Program-made: the position numbers and the translations under genes
The notes under the pieces: model-generated
The model's input: the letters and a program-made list of their open reading frames with translations, nothing else
Databases searched by the model: none
Told to the model about the DNA's origin: nothing
Assembly: GCF_032854445.1 (NCBI RefSeq)
Contig: NC_088302.1
Coordinates: forward strand, 37,330,191-37,394,190
Reading direction: 5' to 3'
Origin: Liolophura sinensis
Lineage: Eukaryota; Mollusca; Polyplacophora; Chitonida; Chitonidae
DNA: 64,000 nt
Shown: in pieces, positions 25,601 to 38,500 of the stretch
Layout of the letters: every line of letters starts with the position of its first letter
Numbering within the stretch: the first letter of the stretch is position 1

Positions 25601-28600
25601 ACAACCATGCATAATCGCTCTCCCTGATGTTACATAATAATTTATTTATTGTAATATTTATGAAAAACAATCAGTGACATAGTGATTTCTTCACGCACTA
25701 CACGAACTTACTGAAATAGATATTTAATCCCCTTTAAAACATAACAATAAAGCAGTAGCATGAATAGTGATGAATTAATACAACGATTAACTGGCTCACA
25801 TGCTAATCCACAGTCGTTAGAAATATGTATTACCTGAATAATTACAGGAGGGAAGTAAGGATGAAATACGAAGAGATGATAATTTAGCATAAGAGAAAAT
25901 AGAACATGAGGTATCAAGAGTCCTGTGAAAATCAAAAACAGGAATGCGAGAATCGAACACTCGAAATTGAGAAATGAACTGGACAATGCGCAAGGAAGAG
26001 TGAAGCGAGTAAATGAAAGTGATAATCGAACACGCAGTAGTGAGAATTCTGCGAAATCGAACTCAGTGGGATGCTAGAATTGAACAACGATCCAAGTGGT
26101 TAAGATTTCGTGGTCTAAACTGTATCACTGTTCACTGCTTGACCAGCGGGGACTTCCCCTGTTTACAGAATTCCAGTCCCCGATACATAATAATATTAAA
26201 GACACTCCACAATTATGGGTCAGTGCTTTATATCAACACTTGTCAGCGTTCGGAACAAGCTGAATCAGCCTTAGGTAATCTGCTTAGTATGCCTTTATCT
26301 ACGCGCTTTCTTCTATTGTATTAAGTTAAAATATAGATTGATAGCCATCTATTCACTAACCATTGCAATTGTACCGGTATCAGAGTAGCTGTGATTAAAT
26401 CAGGACCTGTATGTACCGCGTCGGTCCTGGTACATATAGATCGTTTTGTTCTCCGTGATGGGCAATGTACGATGTTTATATGTCGAGTGATGGTCTTCAA
26501 TGGTTATGAAGCGACCTGGCAGACAAGTGAGCAGCGAATGAAAAAGTGAAAAGGTGAGGTTAACATTGGAAACACAGGGCAAACAAACAGCCAGGGGTGT
26601 TCAAAAGCATTTCCAGACGGCTCTTTTTACCAGCCTAATGCATTAACTACACAGATACCTGCAGATTGGTCCTGTGTGTTGTATGAACATGCTTTCTAGC
26701 ATAGGCTAGCGTGAAGTTCACCGAAGAGAGGGAGCTTTTATTAGCAGAACGGAATATTCTTGCATCCACAGGTAAGTTCCTTTTTAAAACCAATATTTAC
26801 GCGGAATACATGAATAGCATGACGTCCAGCAGGAAAAATCAAAGAGTCAGCCTAACGTTCGTATACTATACGTCCAACCTGAAATCGGGTTCCAGGTCTG
26901 TAATCGCAAGACCATTTTTAAAATAACCTAAACAGCAATTCCCAAATCATTTAGAAATAATATATAAATATTAAATAGAGTTGGTAACAGGTAAAATTAA
27001 AATAGTTAACGTAAAGTAGTTTCTCAGTCACATTGTAATTACAACTGCTAATGACATCATCATATACATATGGTCATGGTTATACGTCCTGTAACCCCGG
27101 TTTGAGCCGCATAAGGTATAACTATGACAACTAAAAACCGATCGCCGAAGTCTAGAACGCTTTGGAAAATTCACGAAAAAAAAAATAAAACAAGCAGAAA
27201 TTTATAATGTTTGTATGCTTGTACCATCCATATTTTGTGAGTTTGGTGAACAGCACCAAATAGTTTCATCGGCCTATTGATGTGTTACTGATGTAAGCGT
27301 GACAGCTGATGTTTTGCGGCAATTCAACTGTTTTTGATTTTTAGACGAGAAACTACTTTCCAAGGGCCTGCTTATTTGAATCTAGGAAGCATTCACTTCT
27401 TTTGTCCGCTATAAATTAGCTGTTACAAACAATGTTATGATAAACTCTCAAGGAAACTATTTTGGCTACGCCTTTAGTTGTTTCCTGACTTTTGGCGAAG
27501 CACTACACCCTGTCGTATATAAAACCTTGGATCGATCATCTCAGCGACTCCGGCTGATACCACTCACTTAATCTGGAAAGGCCTTGCGTAAAGGAGACAG
27601 GCAATATAGACAAGGACAGTGATAAATAAAGTCTCAGCCGACCAGGCCGGTTTAGTGATCTGTCAAAGAAATACCATTGGATTTGACCAATACAAAGATT
27701 AACCTCCAACCAAAGAGGCAATATTAATTTTTCTCCGATTGACACGACAGGGTGAGCACAAGGCTAGATAAACATCAGATGCAGATTCATGAAAAATTGG
27801 TATGGTTCTTGTAGAGTAATTTGTTTTCAAGTCTTCTCTCTTTTCCCAATATGCCCTGAGTCTATGTACGGCAATCTCAAAGCGATTGATTTCGGGCCCC
27901 GTTAAGACATATCACATCGGCTTTGATTTCACTTGACAAAGCTTGTATAAAGACAATACTTTATTAAATGCAGAGGGTGCTGGGTGACACATGTTTTGGC
28001 CTGATTTATCAATCTGTCCACGTCCAGCTGGTATGTAATATATTAGCAGCATACAAGTAGGAGTGAACGAATAGAGCATCCAAACACGCAGCAGTCTACA
28101 TATGCATATAGGGAATAGATACACGCATGTGCGTCTTACATATGTGTTATATGGAGCAATACCTATGTACATATCTATTATGGACGTCTTCTCTTGGTGC
28201 CGCATCATATTTCGAGAGTACTCAAGGCCAAACCACTTACAAAGACTAAAACAGAGAGCTAGAAACAGGGCAGACATTTCGAAAGAATCGGTTACCCAAC
28301 ATACTCAGGACTAAGTGCATTGGTACCCAAAGCATACCGGCAAATGGCAGTTTGAGTTAAGAGATGATGTGCACATGTATTCTGAAGATTGCCGTTGGAT
28401 TGACCATTTACATGTACATGTAAGCTTGAACTTCAATCGATGATGCTGACACGCCAAACATTTCTATTACCGATTAACTATCTTCTCACAAAGCGTGGTT
28501 TTCTATAGTGGAGAGGGATTATAAGACTGTTATACCTGAGCCGAGTGCTTTAAGAAGTTAGGAGGATGAAAGAGAACAGTGGCCTGGGAAATGGTTGAGA

Positions 28601-31600
28601 GCGATCCATGTCCAATCGATAAAATCAACAAAACGCGGCTCGATCTGCTGTATTTATTACGCAAGACTGAGGAATTTCAGCTAGTCGCTCTTCTTCAAGA
28701 ACTCTAACAGGCCGAAAAGGGCCAATCCGGCCCCTCACTCTTAATCCCTAGTAATTAGATTAACGTTGTAGATGAACTGTTTCTACTATTATCACTGCTT
28801 AGCTGTTGTCGCTCGAGAATGCAGACAAGACTGCTGTCTTGAGACGGGATTCCGAAGCACCGCGGTCGACCGCAACTTTACCCTGTACCCACTTATTTGC
28901 TGATAGTTCAGTGTTTGTTTGAGGTATTAAGGTCAACACTGGTTCAATACTAAGTGAATACTCCTGGTCTCAACATCAGCTATTGTTCCCTCCATTCGTG
29001 CTAAACTGATCACTATGTTAAGCTTGATGGAGTTACTGCCGAATGTCCACAGCATACCCTCCAGGTTTTAAGATGATAAGGAATGCCTTATGTCGGGAGA
29101 ATAGGTGAGTGATGAGCTAAAGTAATTTTTCAAAATATACGTTTGCAATAATTTGTCATTGAAAATTATCTTTTTGTTGAAGAAAAAGCTGCCAAATGTT
29201 GAGCTCGTAGGCTATTGTGGATTTTTGTCTGCGTTTCCCGGATATTATTGGTTTCAGCCCGCGGGTAAAGCATCACGCCTGTGTTAATAATGTGAGCCCT
29301 AAGGCGTCCCAACGTGGGCTTATGATAGAAATGTTATTGTAAAAGGCATTGGCGGTTGATGAAGTTTTCCTTTGTTATTGCATTTACATATTTTCGCTTG
29401 TGTTTGGGCTACTGTAAAGCTTTTTGTAAAAAGAAGGGCTAAAAAGAAACAGGACAAATGTAATTTTGTAATCAGAAAATTACATTGTTTTATGCAGGTT
29501 GACAAATGCAGAGAATTGACTTATTTATCTAAAAAGCATTGTCTGATCAACACTTCCATTCAATCTGTAAAATGACATTCAGCTATGTTATCTAACACAG
29601 GCCTGGTAACTACTTCACAACGACCAACATTTGAATAGTTTATACACAAATCAATAATTCTTTTCTCCAACTGAGCGATAAGCCTGTGAATGTATCTAAA
29701 GAATCAAATGAGGTATGGCCGTTTTATTTGAGACAAAATCAGCAATTGTTGCGTTTATAGAGCCAGATTCAACAGGATTAAAATAGATTGACAGAAATAC
29801 GCGATCGCTGCTTTCTTCTGAGCGCCAGTTGAAAGTCTGTATAGTGATTGGCGTCACAATAGTCTGATTTGGAGTCTATAGGTCGAAACAGACATTCGTA
29901 TACCGGCCGTCAATCAACATGAACGTTCCAGGTCAATAATCGCAAGACCAATTTTCCAAAACCCCTTTTAATGCAAACCACTAAAAGAACTAAGAAAGCA
30001 TGCAAGAAAGTGTGTTAGTACGAAATCAGGACAAGAGGAGCAGTCAGCACTTTGCAATGATGTTACCAAGCTTGGTATCTTCGGCACTATGTTAAGTGAT
30101 GCAGCACGTAGCAAATGGCGACCCTGGCTCCGACCCTCTTTAGAGAAATCATTTTCAACATTTATTAACTAGGGTTAACTATTCGCCTTTGTTGTCATAA
30201 TCATACATTTAAACTTAAAATATACATGTATATATATATTTTTTTGCCTTTGTAAATTAAATATATGCATAAATGCAGATTGGATTAACCTAGACATGCT
30301 CGGTTCTCACCAACACAAATAGGTGACTTACATGGATGTAGAATTATACGTTAAATAATGTACTGAAACAGGAATTATTATGGAGAAGCTTTTCAAAGAT
30401 GAACTTTCAGAACGTTGACAAAATTCAAGAAACTTCCTGTTTGTGCCATAGGTATTATTTCTGTTTCACGTGTCTCTCAGAGGGACAGTTCCATGCTCGC
30501 TCGCTAAAGTCTATGTCATCTTACACGCAGGTCGTTAGATAAGTGAATGGTCCACTTTAAAAGTTACAGGGAGAAGAAATATTACTGATCCATGGCAACA
30601 GGCCGACCCACTGACCGCCAGACACACAGACAGCGACTTTTAGAGCTGCTTGTCACAGCTATAAAACTTAACAATGGTGTTTACAATAACAGAGGGTGTG
30701 TGACGTCTAACAAGCACGCCTCCACAAATTGTGCTTCTCCAGGTCTGATCATTGCGATATACTAAGAATATATCGATCGTGTTAAGTGTGACGCCTGTTT
30801 GTACAAATAAGTGTCGATCGACATGCACAATACAGGGGCCACAGTTAGTTGCCATCGACTCTACTTATAATGTTTGTAGACTTTAGGCACACTGGAGTGC
30901 GCCTTGCTGGGCGTTGCGTAAAGGCTTACTCTATAAACCAGGAAACGGACTGTCACGAATAAACAATTCCCCGGTGAGTTCAACCCAGTGATAGAGTATC
31001 ATGTCCTCGTATGTCCTAGGTTACTGCACAACAGTGACATAAACAGTGTGAGGTCTTGTTTAAAAACGTGTATAATCTATGGGGTTAGATTACTTTGCAT
31101 ATAGTATCTCAGTCAACTATGTATTTGAGCTGTCCATTGTTGGCGCGACCGAAAATGATCTGTTGAATGACCGGGCTTAGTCTCATTAACAACACACTCT
31201 TGCGTAAGAGGCACTGGTAGTGGACAAAAATAACATGGGATACCAATTATTTATACATACTTTGCTAAATAAACTCCACAGACACGTGCGAGATGCATTT
31301 CATGTGTTCCATCAAATGTTACCAAGAAAACAGAACAGATTCTCTTCGGCAAATACGGTGTCCTTTTCTGGACTGATGCAATGTCTGAATACACTGATCT
31401 ATTGAAACTGGAGAATCTCTACATCAAGTTACTGTGTAAATGGTTATAAAGACCATTTCTATATTTTGTGCATTTCACAAGGAATGCAAAACTTTTACAA
31501 TGCTCTGGACATGATCTTCATATTCTTACGTCTACGAGACCCGACCTCAATCTCGGTTATATCAACAGGGCATCCATGTATCTGCTTTACTGGTGTCTAA

Positions 31601-31732
31601 TTCCGCACTATCTTAAATCTTTCCACTGATCCAGTGTCAATCATATATGTCCATTATACCTTGTAAACTCAACAAATGTGCGTAGGCAATACACGAGGGA
31701 TTATCCATTTGCTAGGAAGTTTCTATATTCAT
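22606..31732. other. Gene-poor stretch, nothing firmly supported
   Basis: No frame resembles a known domain. A weak candidate exon (minus strand, about 24373-24480) reads from ATG to a donor-like AAG/gtaaat. The 76-residue frame at 25307-25537 (minus) has coding-like composition but no recognisable family. A stretch near 28640-28790, with agtaattagattaac and ggccgaaaagggccaatccg, looks compositionally distinct and could be regulatory. All of these are low confidence. Confidence 0.5.
27513..27523 (+). promoter_or_regulatory. Possible TATA box
   Basis: gtatataaaacc lies in a locally mixed-composition stretch and has an initiator-like tcatctc about 25 bp downstream. It sits 5 kb before the first recognised receptor exon, whose upstream untranslated exon is unknown. 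The evidence is weak. Confidence 0.2.
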
Positions 31733-32071
31733 ATTGGACCGTTTAAGTGGCCTAATGGTTAGAGCGTCCGCATCGAAGTCAGGAGACCTGGCATCAACGG
31801 GTCATACCGAAGACTTTAAAAATGGTACTTGCTGTTGCCTCGTTTGACGCTCAGGGCTTAGGGGTTAGAGGAAACAACTGGTTGGCCCGTTGTCAGTAAA
31901 ATGGGTGTTTTGTCTGTTGTCTTCGGCGTGATGTTTCAGTGCCGGCAGCACTTTGGCAGCATGGACTCGCCCTGCCACAAGAAGACACAATAATATATTC
32001 ATACACTTAACGACTCCTCGTCATCATATGAATGAAAAATTGAGTACAACGTAAATACCCCAAGCAAGCAA
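31733..32071 (+). mobile_element. SINE family 2 variant with 11-bp target-site duplication
   Basis: It starts with a tRNA-like head (A box tggcctaatggttagagcg). The middle differs from the 46943 copy, and it ends gagtacaacgtaaatacccc with aagcaagcaatc. The duplication tctatattcat is at 31722-31732 and 32072-32082. It lies about 0.5 kb before the first recognised receptor exon. Confidence 0.88.
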
Positions 32072-32542
32072 TCTATATTCATTTTTGTTCATCAGTTTCA
32101 CCCCTTACTTCCCAAAAGGACTGTTACCAGTCCTTAGTTTAACTACCAAAATTGTTTCACACCCACCCCATCAGAATTTCAAAATTAACGCTCAGAAAGG
32201 TATTTCAGTAAAAGAACCGCCAGCAACATAATAAGTAAGCTTTTGTCGTCACACAAACCAATTGTTCTCACTGCCAATTTTTAATTCTACTAACTTAGTA
32301 AGGAGATGTAAAGACTGTGATATGTTTTGAAAATACATAATGCGATGTCTCTAGTTAAAAATCTGAAGCCCACAAAACAACCCTACAGCAAAAATGCCTT
32401 AACTGCATGTCTGCTAATGTTTGAACGCAAAACAAAAATTATTGGGTTTTTAAAAAAATTGTTATATTGCAATTCCAAATACAAACACATCGAAAAAAAT
32501 AATTACTTATCTGTGTTCTTATTTATTGGCCAGATCTCCGAG

Positions 32543-32595
32543 ATGACGATCGTTCTGTCCAACTTGCCTCTGTTTATTATGAAGCTACTGCTCAG
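32543..32595 (+). CDS. Grd-like: Receptor exon 1: signal peptide
   Basis: This exon encodes 17 residues plus two bases of a split Ser codon, then the donor CTCAG/gtaatg. The phase fits exon 2 exactly, and the joined N-terminus is a hydrophobic signal sequence. The string tgttcttatttattggccag just before 32533 looks like a 3' splice acceptor, so a non-coding 5' exon may lie upstream. A second in-frame ATG at 32579 would give a shorter, more typical signal peptide starting MKLLLS. The frame is also open back to an ATG at 32327, but that start would bury the signal sequence. Confidence 0.75.
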
Positions 32596-35500
32596 GTAAT
32601 GTACGCACAGGTATTTATTGCGGATTACGACCTTTGTATATGATTTAGTTTCTATAGTACAACGTATTTCTGAGGTTAAGAGAATGAACCTTGCTCATGT
32701 AACAAGGCTCAGTTATTCTTTGTCTGGAAAATGTTTACAAATTTGACTCCTCTTCCGCGACGAACCTCTCTGACTCAGTCGCGCGAAGCCTTGATCTCGA
32801 GTCCCTCTAATCCATTACGAATTAATTAAGAGTGTTTGTTATGTACCTGATAGAGGACGGTGACTATATTCGGCTACTTTGGTTTACTTAATCCGTTATA
32901 ACGCACCATTTTTGCCCAAGGTTAAATTTAATATCGTCTGGGATGTGCCACATGTAAGTGTGTGTCTTTGTGACATTATGCGTCCTTATGCTTGCCATCA
33001 GTATTTACATAATCAGATGTACCGCGATGTCCTTAATCGGTCAAACTTTCAGAATCTTTTACAATTGTCGTTTTCGTGGGTGTCGTAAGACCTGATTAGT
33101 ACGTTTTTTGTTGACATATTATGGACAGTCATAGCACCGTCATCTGACAGGAGATGTTTTTTCCATCTCTTTTCCGAACTCTGCAGGGTTTCCTCCCATC
33201 ATAATCCTGTCCGCCGTCGTATAAGCGAAATATTCTTGAGTCCGGCGTGAAACACCAATCAAATAAATAAATACATATCTCTCTATTTTGCTATTGTTTT
33301 ATAAATAATGATTCCTCTTACTTTTTGTACTGCAATATTTGTTCATTTTGAACTGATTCTATGCTTATTTGCGTTGTACCTGTTTTGTGTTACAGTTTTC
33401 TAGTGTTCATTTTTAATTTGTGTCTTGTTGTTAAAATTTTGTGCATTACTTTGCTCGTTGCGTTTTGGTTTGTGCTCATGTGTTCTATTGCAATCCATTG
33501 ATCTATGGTGTGTTAGAGCAATTTGTTGTCATGTCTGTACACCAGTGTTGTGGTGTATTGCAATAAAATTTGTTCAGTGGTGGAATACGCTTATACGTTT
33601 CTGTTACAGTATTCTGGTCAGTAGCACAGCCGCCAGTGTATTCGCCGAAAATGTGACCACTGTCTTAGACCAGCTTCTACAGGGATACGACAATAGATTG
33701 AGGCCTGGGTTTGGAGGTATGCATCACATGACCAATCACTGCCACCCCTAATAGTTATATAATTAACTCGTTTAGCCATTATGACAGCCTCATTTTCTTT
33801 TCTAATAAACTAGCATGGCCTCAAAGGAAAATACTGCGTCAAAAATATTCCACACCCGTGCTATTCAAATTATTTCCAATAAAATAAATTTTCGGAAGAA
33901 GTGGGCGGTGTGAAAAAGCCAACAAGACAGACAAGACTATATTCTTAAAAAGGGTAGAAAGTTATGAATAAAAATATTAATATTTAGGGGAACATGCTAC
34001 TTGTTATGAGGGATAAGGTTTGACATAATCGATAATTTGTTACTGGGGAAGGAACGACATTGACTGCCGATGCACGAAGGGATGATTAAAGTACAAAAAC
34101 GCTCACCGCCACGGGCGTTTGCTCCGTACAATATAATTTAACGAAGTAATAAAACCATATTAGTAGCAGGTTATATCTTAAACACACGAAAAATCAATAT
34201 CTATACATGTTAATTTGAGTAGAGGGCTGTTCGCAAAATTCAAAACGACAATAGAGAACGATTCTAATTAGCGTCTATCAACAGCCCAGGCGTCCATGGA
34301 GCTAACAGTACATGGCATCCCTATCAATACTGAACAGGTAACTCATCAATGAATGAAAATGACGCTGTGTAATAACCGGAATGTAATATCACATTAAACC
34401 TCATTTATTTGACAGTGTAACATAAATAATGATGGACTGATTTTTTTGAAAGCCTAAATTTACTCAAATGAAGTGTAAAGCTTGGCATTTTTTTATATCA
34501 ACCAATCCCTCTTTGAAATGGCAAAGAGGAAAGAAGCAACAGTGCTACACAATATGCTGACTGTAGAGGGCTTACAAACTGCAAATATAGTGTCCGTGTT
34601 AGTAGCAGGAACATAGCATGTGCCAAACGCAAAATAGTATAACACATGTAAAGGCATTTGAGTTGGAAAAAATTTCAGCTGTTTAAAGCCGTCCGCGTTG
34701 AAGATGGTATGAGTTGAACAGAGCTAGTTCCAAAATTTATAACGCGTGATAACTTCAGTAGACTGAGAATACAGTTTCCACAAATCATGCATGGTATTTG
34801 TACAAACAATTGCACATGTAAAACTTTGTGTTTGTTACCAGTAACTATATCTGTACAAAAACTGTTTTCATACAAAATAGTGTTATTCGTACAGACAGTT
34901 ACATTTGTACCAAAGCAACAATGCTTTTCGTACAACCAATGCTAATTGTACAAGCAGTTCTATTAGTATAACCAATTCTGTTCGCTCCAACCCATTTTGT
35001 TAACACCAACCAATTATATTCGTGCAAACAAAAGAGCCTCATGTGCGCCGCGTGGCACAATAACCTAGAGGCCTCTCACCAATGCGATCCTCTCCAGTCG
35101 TACTTGAGAAGGTCTGGCACAAACCTGCGGATTGTCGTGGGTGTTCCCCCGGGCTATCTCGGCTTCCTCCCATCATAATGGCCACCAAGCAAATGGATAA
35201 ATAAATAAATTCGTATAAAAAAGGCTAATTGTACACATAGCTGTATTTAAACAAAGAATGGTATTTATACAAACAATCGTGTGTTTATTTGTTATAACGT
35301 TTTGAGAACTGCAAGCAGTAATATAACCTGTTATCAACTAAATAGACAGCTAGATGAGTATATTATCTGAAATAATCAGATAATTATTAAGTTTAATACT
35401 GTAAGAATGGTCGTGGCTCGCACGTATGCGGAACAGTTTGGAAACAACAAAACTGAATTTCGTCCATGTACAGAGCTGTACACAGACACACCTCCATATA

Positions 35501-38500
35501 TTAGTGCTGCAAAACGACCTCCAGTCTTCATTCCCCGAATGGCCGCAAACCCACTTAAGACAAATGAAACTTATTTAATCCTGATCAATAAATTACAAAG
35601 CACCTTGCATCTTAGAGTCAAAGATCCTTCCAGTCGGCTTAGAAACAAAGCAAAGAGAGTTCCACGATTAAAATCTTGTGGCAGAGAAGAGTCTTCATTG
35701 ATAAGTGAGCGTAGGAATTATGTGGTTGCAACTTAATCGGTCTGCTCGAGCATTTGGCGGGATGTAATCAGCGGTAATGAGGTGATAGCAATGGCGAACC
35801 ACGGAGACGTGATCTAAGAGACGTTAAACCATTAGAATGCTTCACCAATCGCGCGTCGATTTATTTCGATTAGACGCTTTGGGGTTTTCTAAAGATAAAC
35901 TTCATTAAGGCTTTGTATTGTCGCGATCAAACCTGATAACTCTGAACTCACAAAATCTGCATTACACAGATGGGTTAAACCTTGGTCATTCACGCAAGTG
36001 AAATTATTCTAAGATATCTTAACAACTAGATAGGTTGTTCTTCTTAAGATCCTGTGGGATTTCTCTAACAAAGAATTCCACAACAAAACAGTGTCCGGAG
36101 AAAGTAACCAATGCACAGTGAATATATGAAGGTTTCTACCACAACGAGGTTGCTACCACAACGAGGTTGCTACCACAACGAGGTTGCTACTGAATACATC
36201 ATGCATTTGGTGTATATATTACAAAAAACGTTTACGCCGAGAGATAGTTGGAATATAATATGCAAGCAATATTGAGTCTTTGAAGCATTCGGGTTTCAAC
36301 GGTTGAAGTTTTAATTTACAAGTATAAAAAAATTAATATGAAGCTTTTTAAAAATAGCTTTGAAGTATAATGGTGTCTTTGAACCATTCATATTGCAGAT
36401 GTTTAAGTATAAGATTCTTGCCAACGTAAGCAACATTTTAATCTTAATCTCGCATGACTGACCTTACAACCATTATGTTTAAGGGCTGAGGCCAAGCTTA
36501 CCAATCCTTGTTTAAAATACAGAAGGGTGACTGCATGTTTTCAGACTCAGTACTTGTTAAGATGAAAATGCCTGTTCTGATATCTAATTATGAAACGATT
36601 TACGTTACAGGTCAAGGTACATGCGGTACTCAGGTCAACCCCTGACAGTAAAAAAAAAAAAAAAGAAGAAAACTTTAAAACAAACTTTAAACTGCTAGAT
36701 ACTATAACAAACTCTGAAACAGCATGAAAAATTACTTACTTTTGCTGCTAAAATAAAATACCTGAATCTAAAAAATCGAACCATTCCGTGCTGATAGAAC
36801 TGATGCCCACCGACTGGGATGATAGAACTGATGCCTACCGACTGGGATTTATCTAATAACACACTTTCTCGACATTTGTTTACTGTGATCAATGCGAACA
36901 AAATACTCTGAAGGAGGTATCAGATGTAATTCACGGCGGGTATAACTTGTAATCACTGTTTTCAATACATCCTGCCTTTTTTATGTCCTGGTCTCCATTC
37001 AGTGTATAATAACGGTGGTCTAACCAGGGATGTACCAGCTCGTAGCCTTGTGTTAAGGGCTGTAACTCGCCGATGTACCCGACAGAACACCGACCTGTTT
37101 GATAACACAGGGAAAAACCAAAGCTATCTCATATGTCTAAAGGCGCAGTGGGAGTATCCAAGAGCTAACCAAGGCCTCGCTAGTAATTGCTAACAGTAAG
37201 AAACGCTAAAAACCTGACTGTTTTCGATTTCGTACTTCGTCTCATTCTGTGGTTTTTTTTTAACCTGCAATGAACGGTGTGTTATAACTCACAGCAAAGC
37301 ATTATCATAATTTGTTAGACACCCTCTATGCCATATTTCTGTGGCACCGAGCATATCAATAAATCAATGTGGCAGTTATTCCATTTTACAGCCAGACGTT
37401 AGTACTGCCTTCTTGAAGATTAAGCATAGATGATCATGTTTTTATGACATACAAACGTTAAAAAATTTCGAAATCAAGTGTTAACCTTTACATGACATGT
37501 GCTATAGTGCTGATGATTAGATATAGCTACAATTTATCTCTGTGTTATGGTTAAGAATACATTCCGTGCAGGCCTAGCCAAAGATGGCTAAAATACCCTT
37601 GTGCAGGCCTAGCCAAAGATGGCTAAAATACCCTTGTGCAGGCCTAGCCAAAGATGGCTAAAATACCCTTGTGCAGGCCTAGTCAAAGATGGTTAAAATA
37701 CTCTTGTGCAGACCTAGCCAAAGATGGCTAACATATCCTTGTGCAGGCCCAGCCAAAGATGGCTAATATACCCATACGCAGGCCTAGCCAAAGATGGCTA
37801 AAATACCCTTGTGCAGGCCCAGCTAAAGATGGCTAAAATACCCTTGTGCAGACCTAGCCAAAGATGGCTAATATACCCTTGTGCAGGCCTAGCTAAAGAT
37901 GGCTAAAATACCCTTGTGCAGACCTAGCCAAAGATGGCTAATATACCCTTGTGCAGGCGTAGCCGAAGATGGCTAAGAGTACCGTTGTGTAGGCTTAGCT
38001 GAAGATGGCTAAGAGTTGTGTAGGCCTAGCCGAAGGTGGTAAAAATTTGTTTGATTTGATTGCTGTCTTACACCGTACTCAAGAATGTTTCAGTTATACG
38101 ACGACGGTGAGCACTACGGTGATAGAAAACCGCGCAGAGACTGGGGGAAACCCACAACCATCCGCAATAGATGGTTAGCCGAGATGGTTCAGAGTACCGT
38201 TATGCAAGCCTAGTCGAAAATGTTAAGAGCAGATTTGTTTGGGCCTAGCCGAAGACGACGAAGAGCACCTTTATGTAGGTCTGGCTGAAGATGGCTATGA
38301 ACACCGTTATTTAGGCCAAACCGGAGATGGTGCCGTTATGTACACTAGGTAGACCCAGCCAAGCGAAAGGTAATAAAAAATACAGCTGGATAGACCTGGC
38401 CGTTAAATTGTAGCTATGTAGTCCCAGCAAGGGTGATTAAGACTACAGCTATAGCCCCATTCAAAGCTAAAGATTGTATTTCAAATGGTTAATAATACGG

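Noticed and set aside
27912-28277. 121-residue minus-strand frame with hydrophobic stretches
   Set aside because: Composition fits translated AT-rich DNA; no domain, splice or start context supports it.
35407-35736. 109-residue plus-strand frame in receptor intron 2
   Set aside because: No family recognised, and it sits inside an intron between repeats.
37568-38035. CRISPR-like regular repeat
   Set aside because: There are no unique spacers; the units are contiguous, and the DNA is animal.
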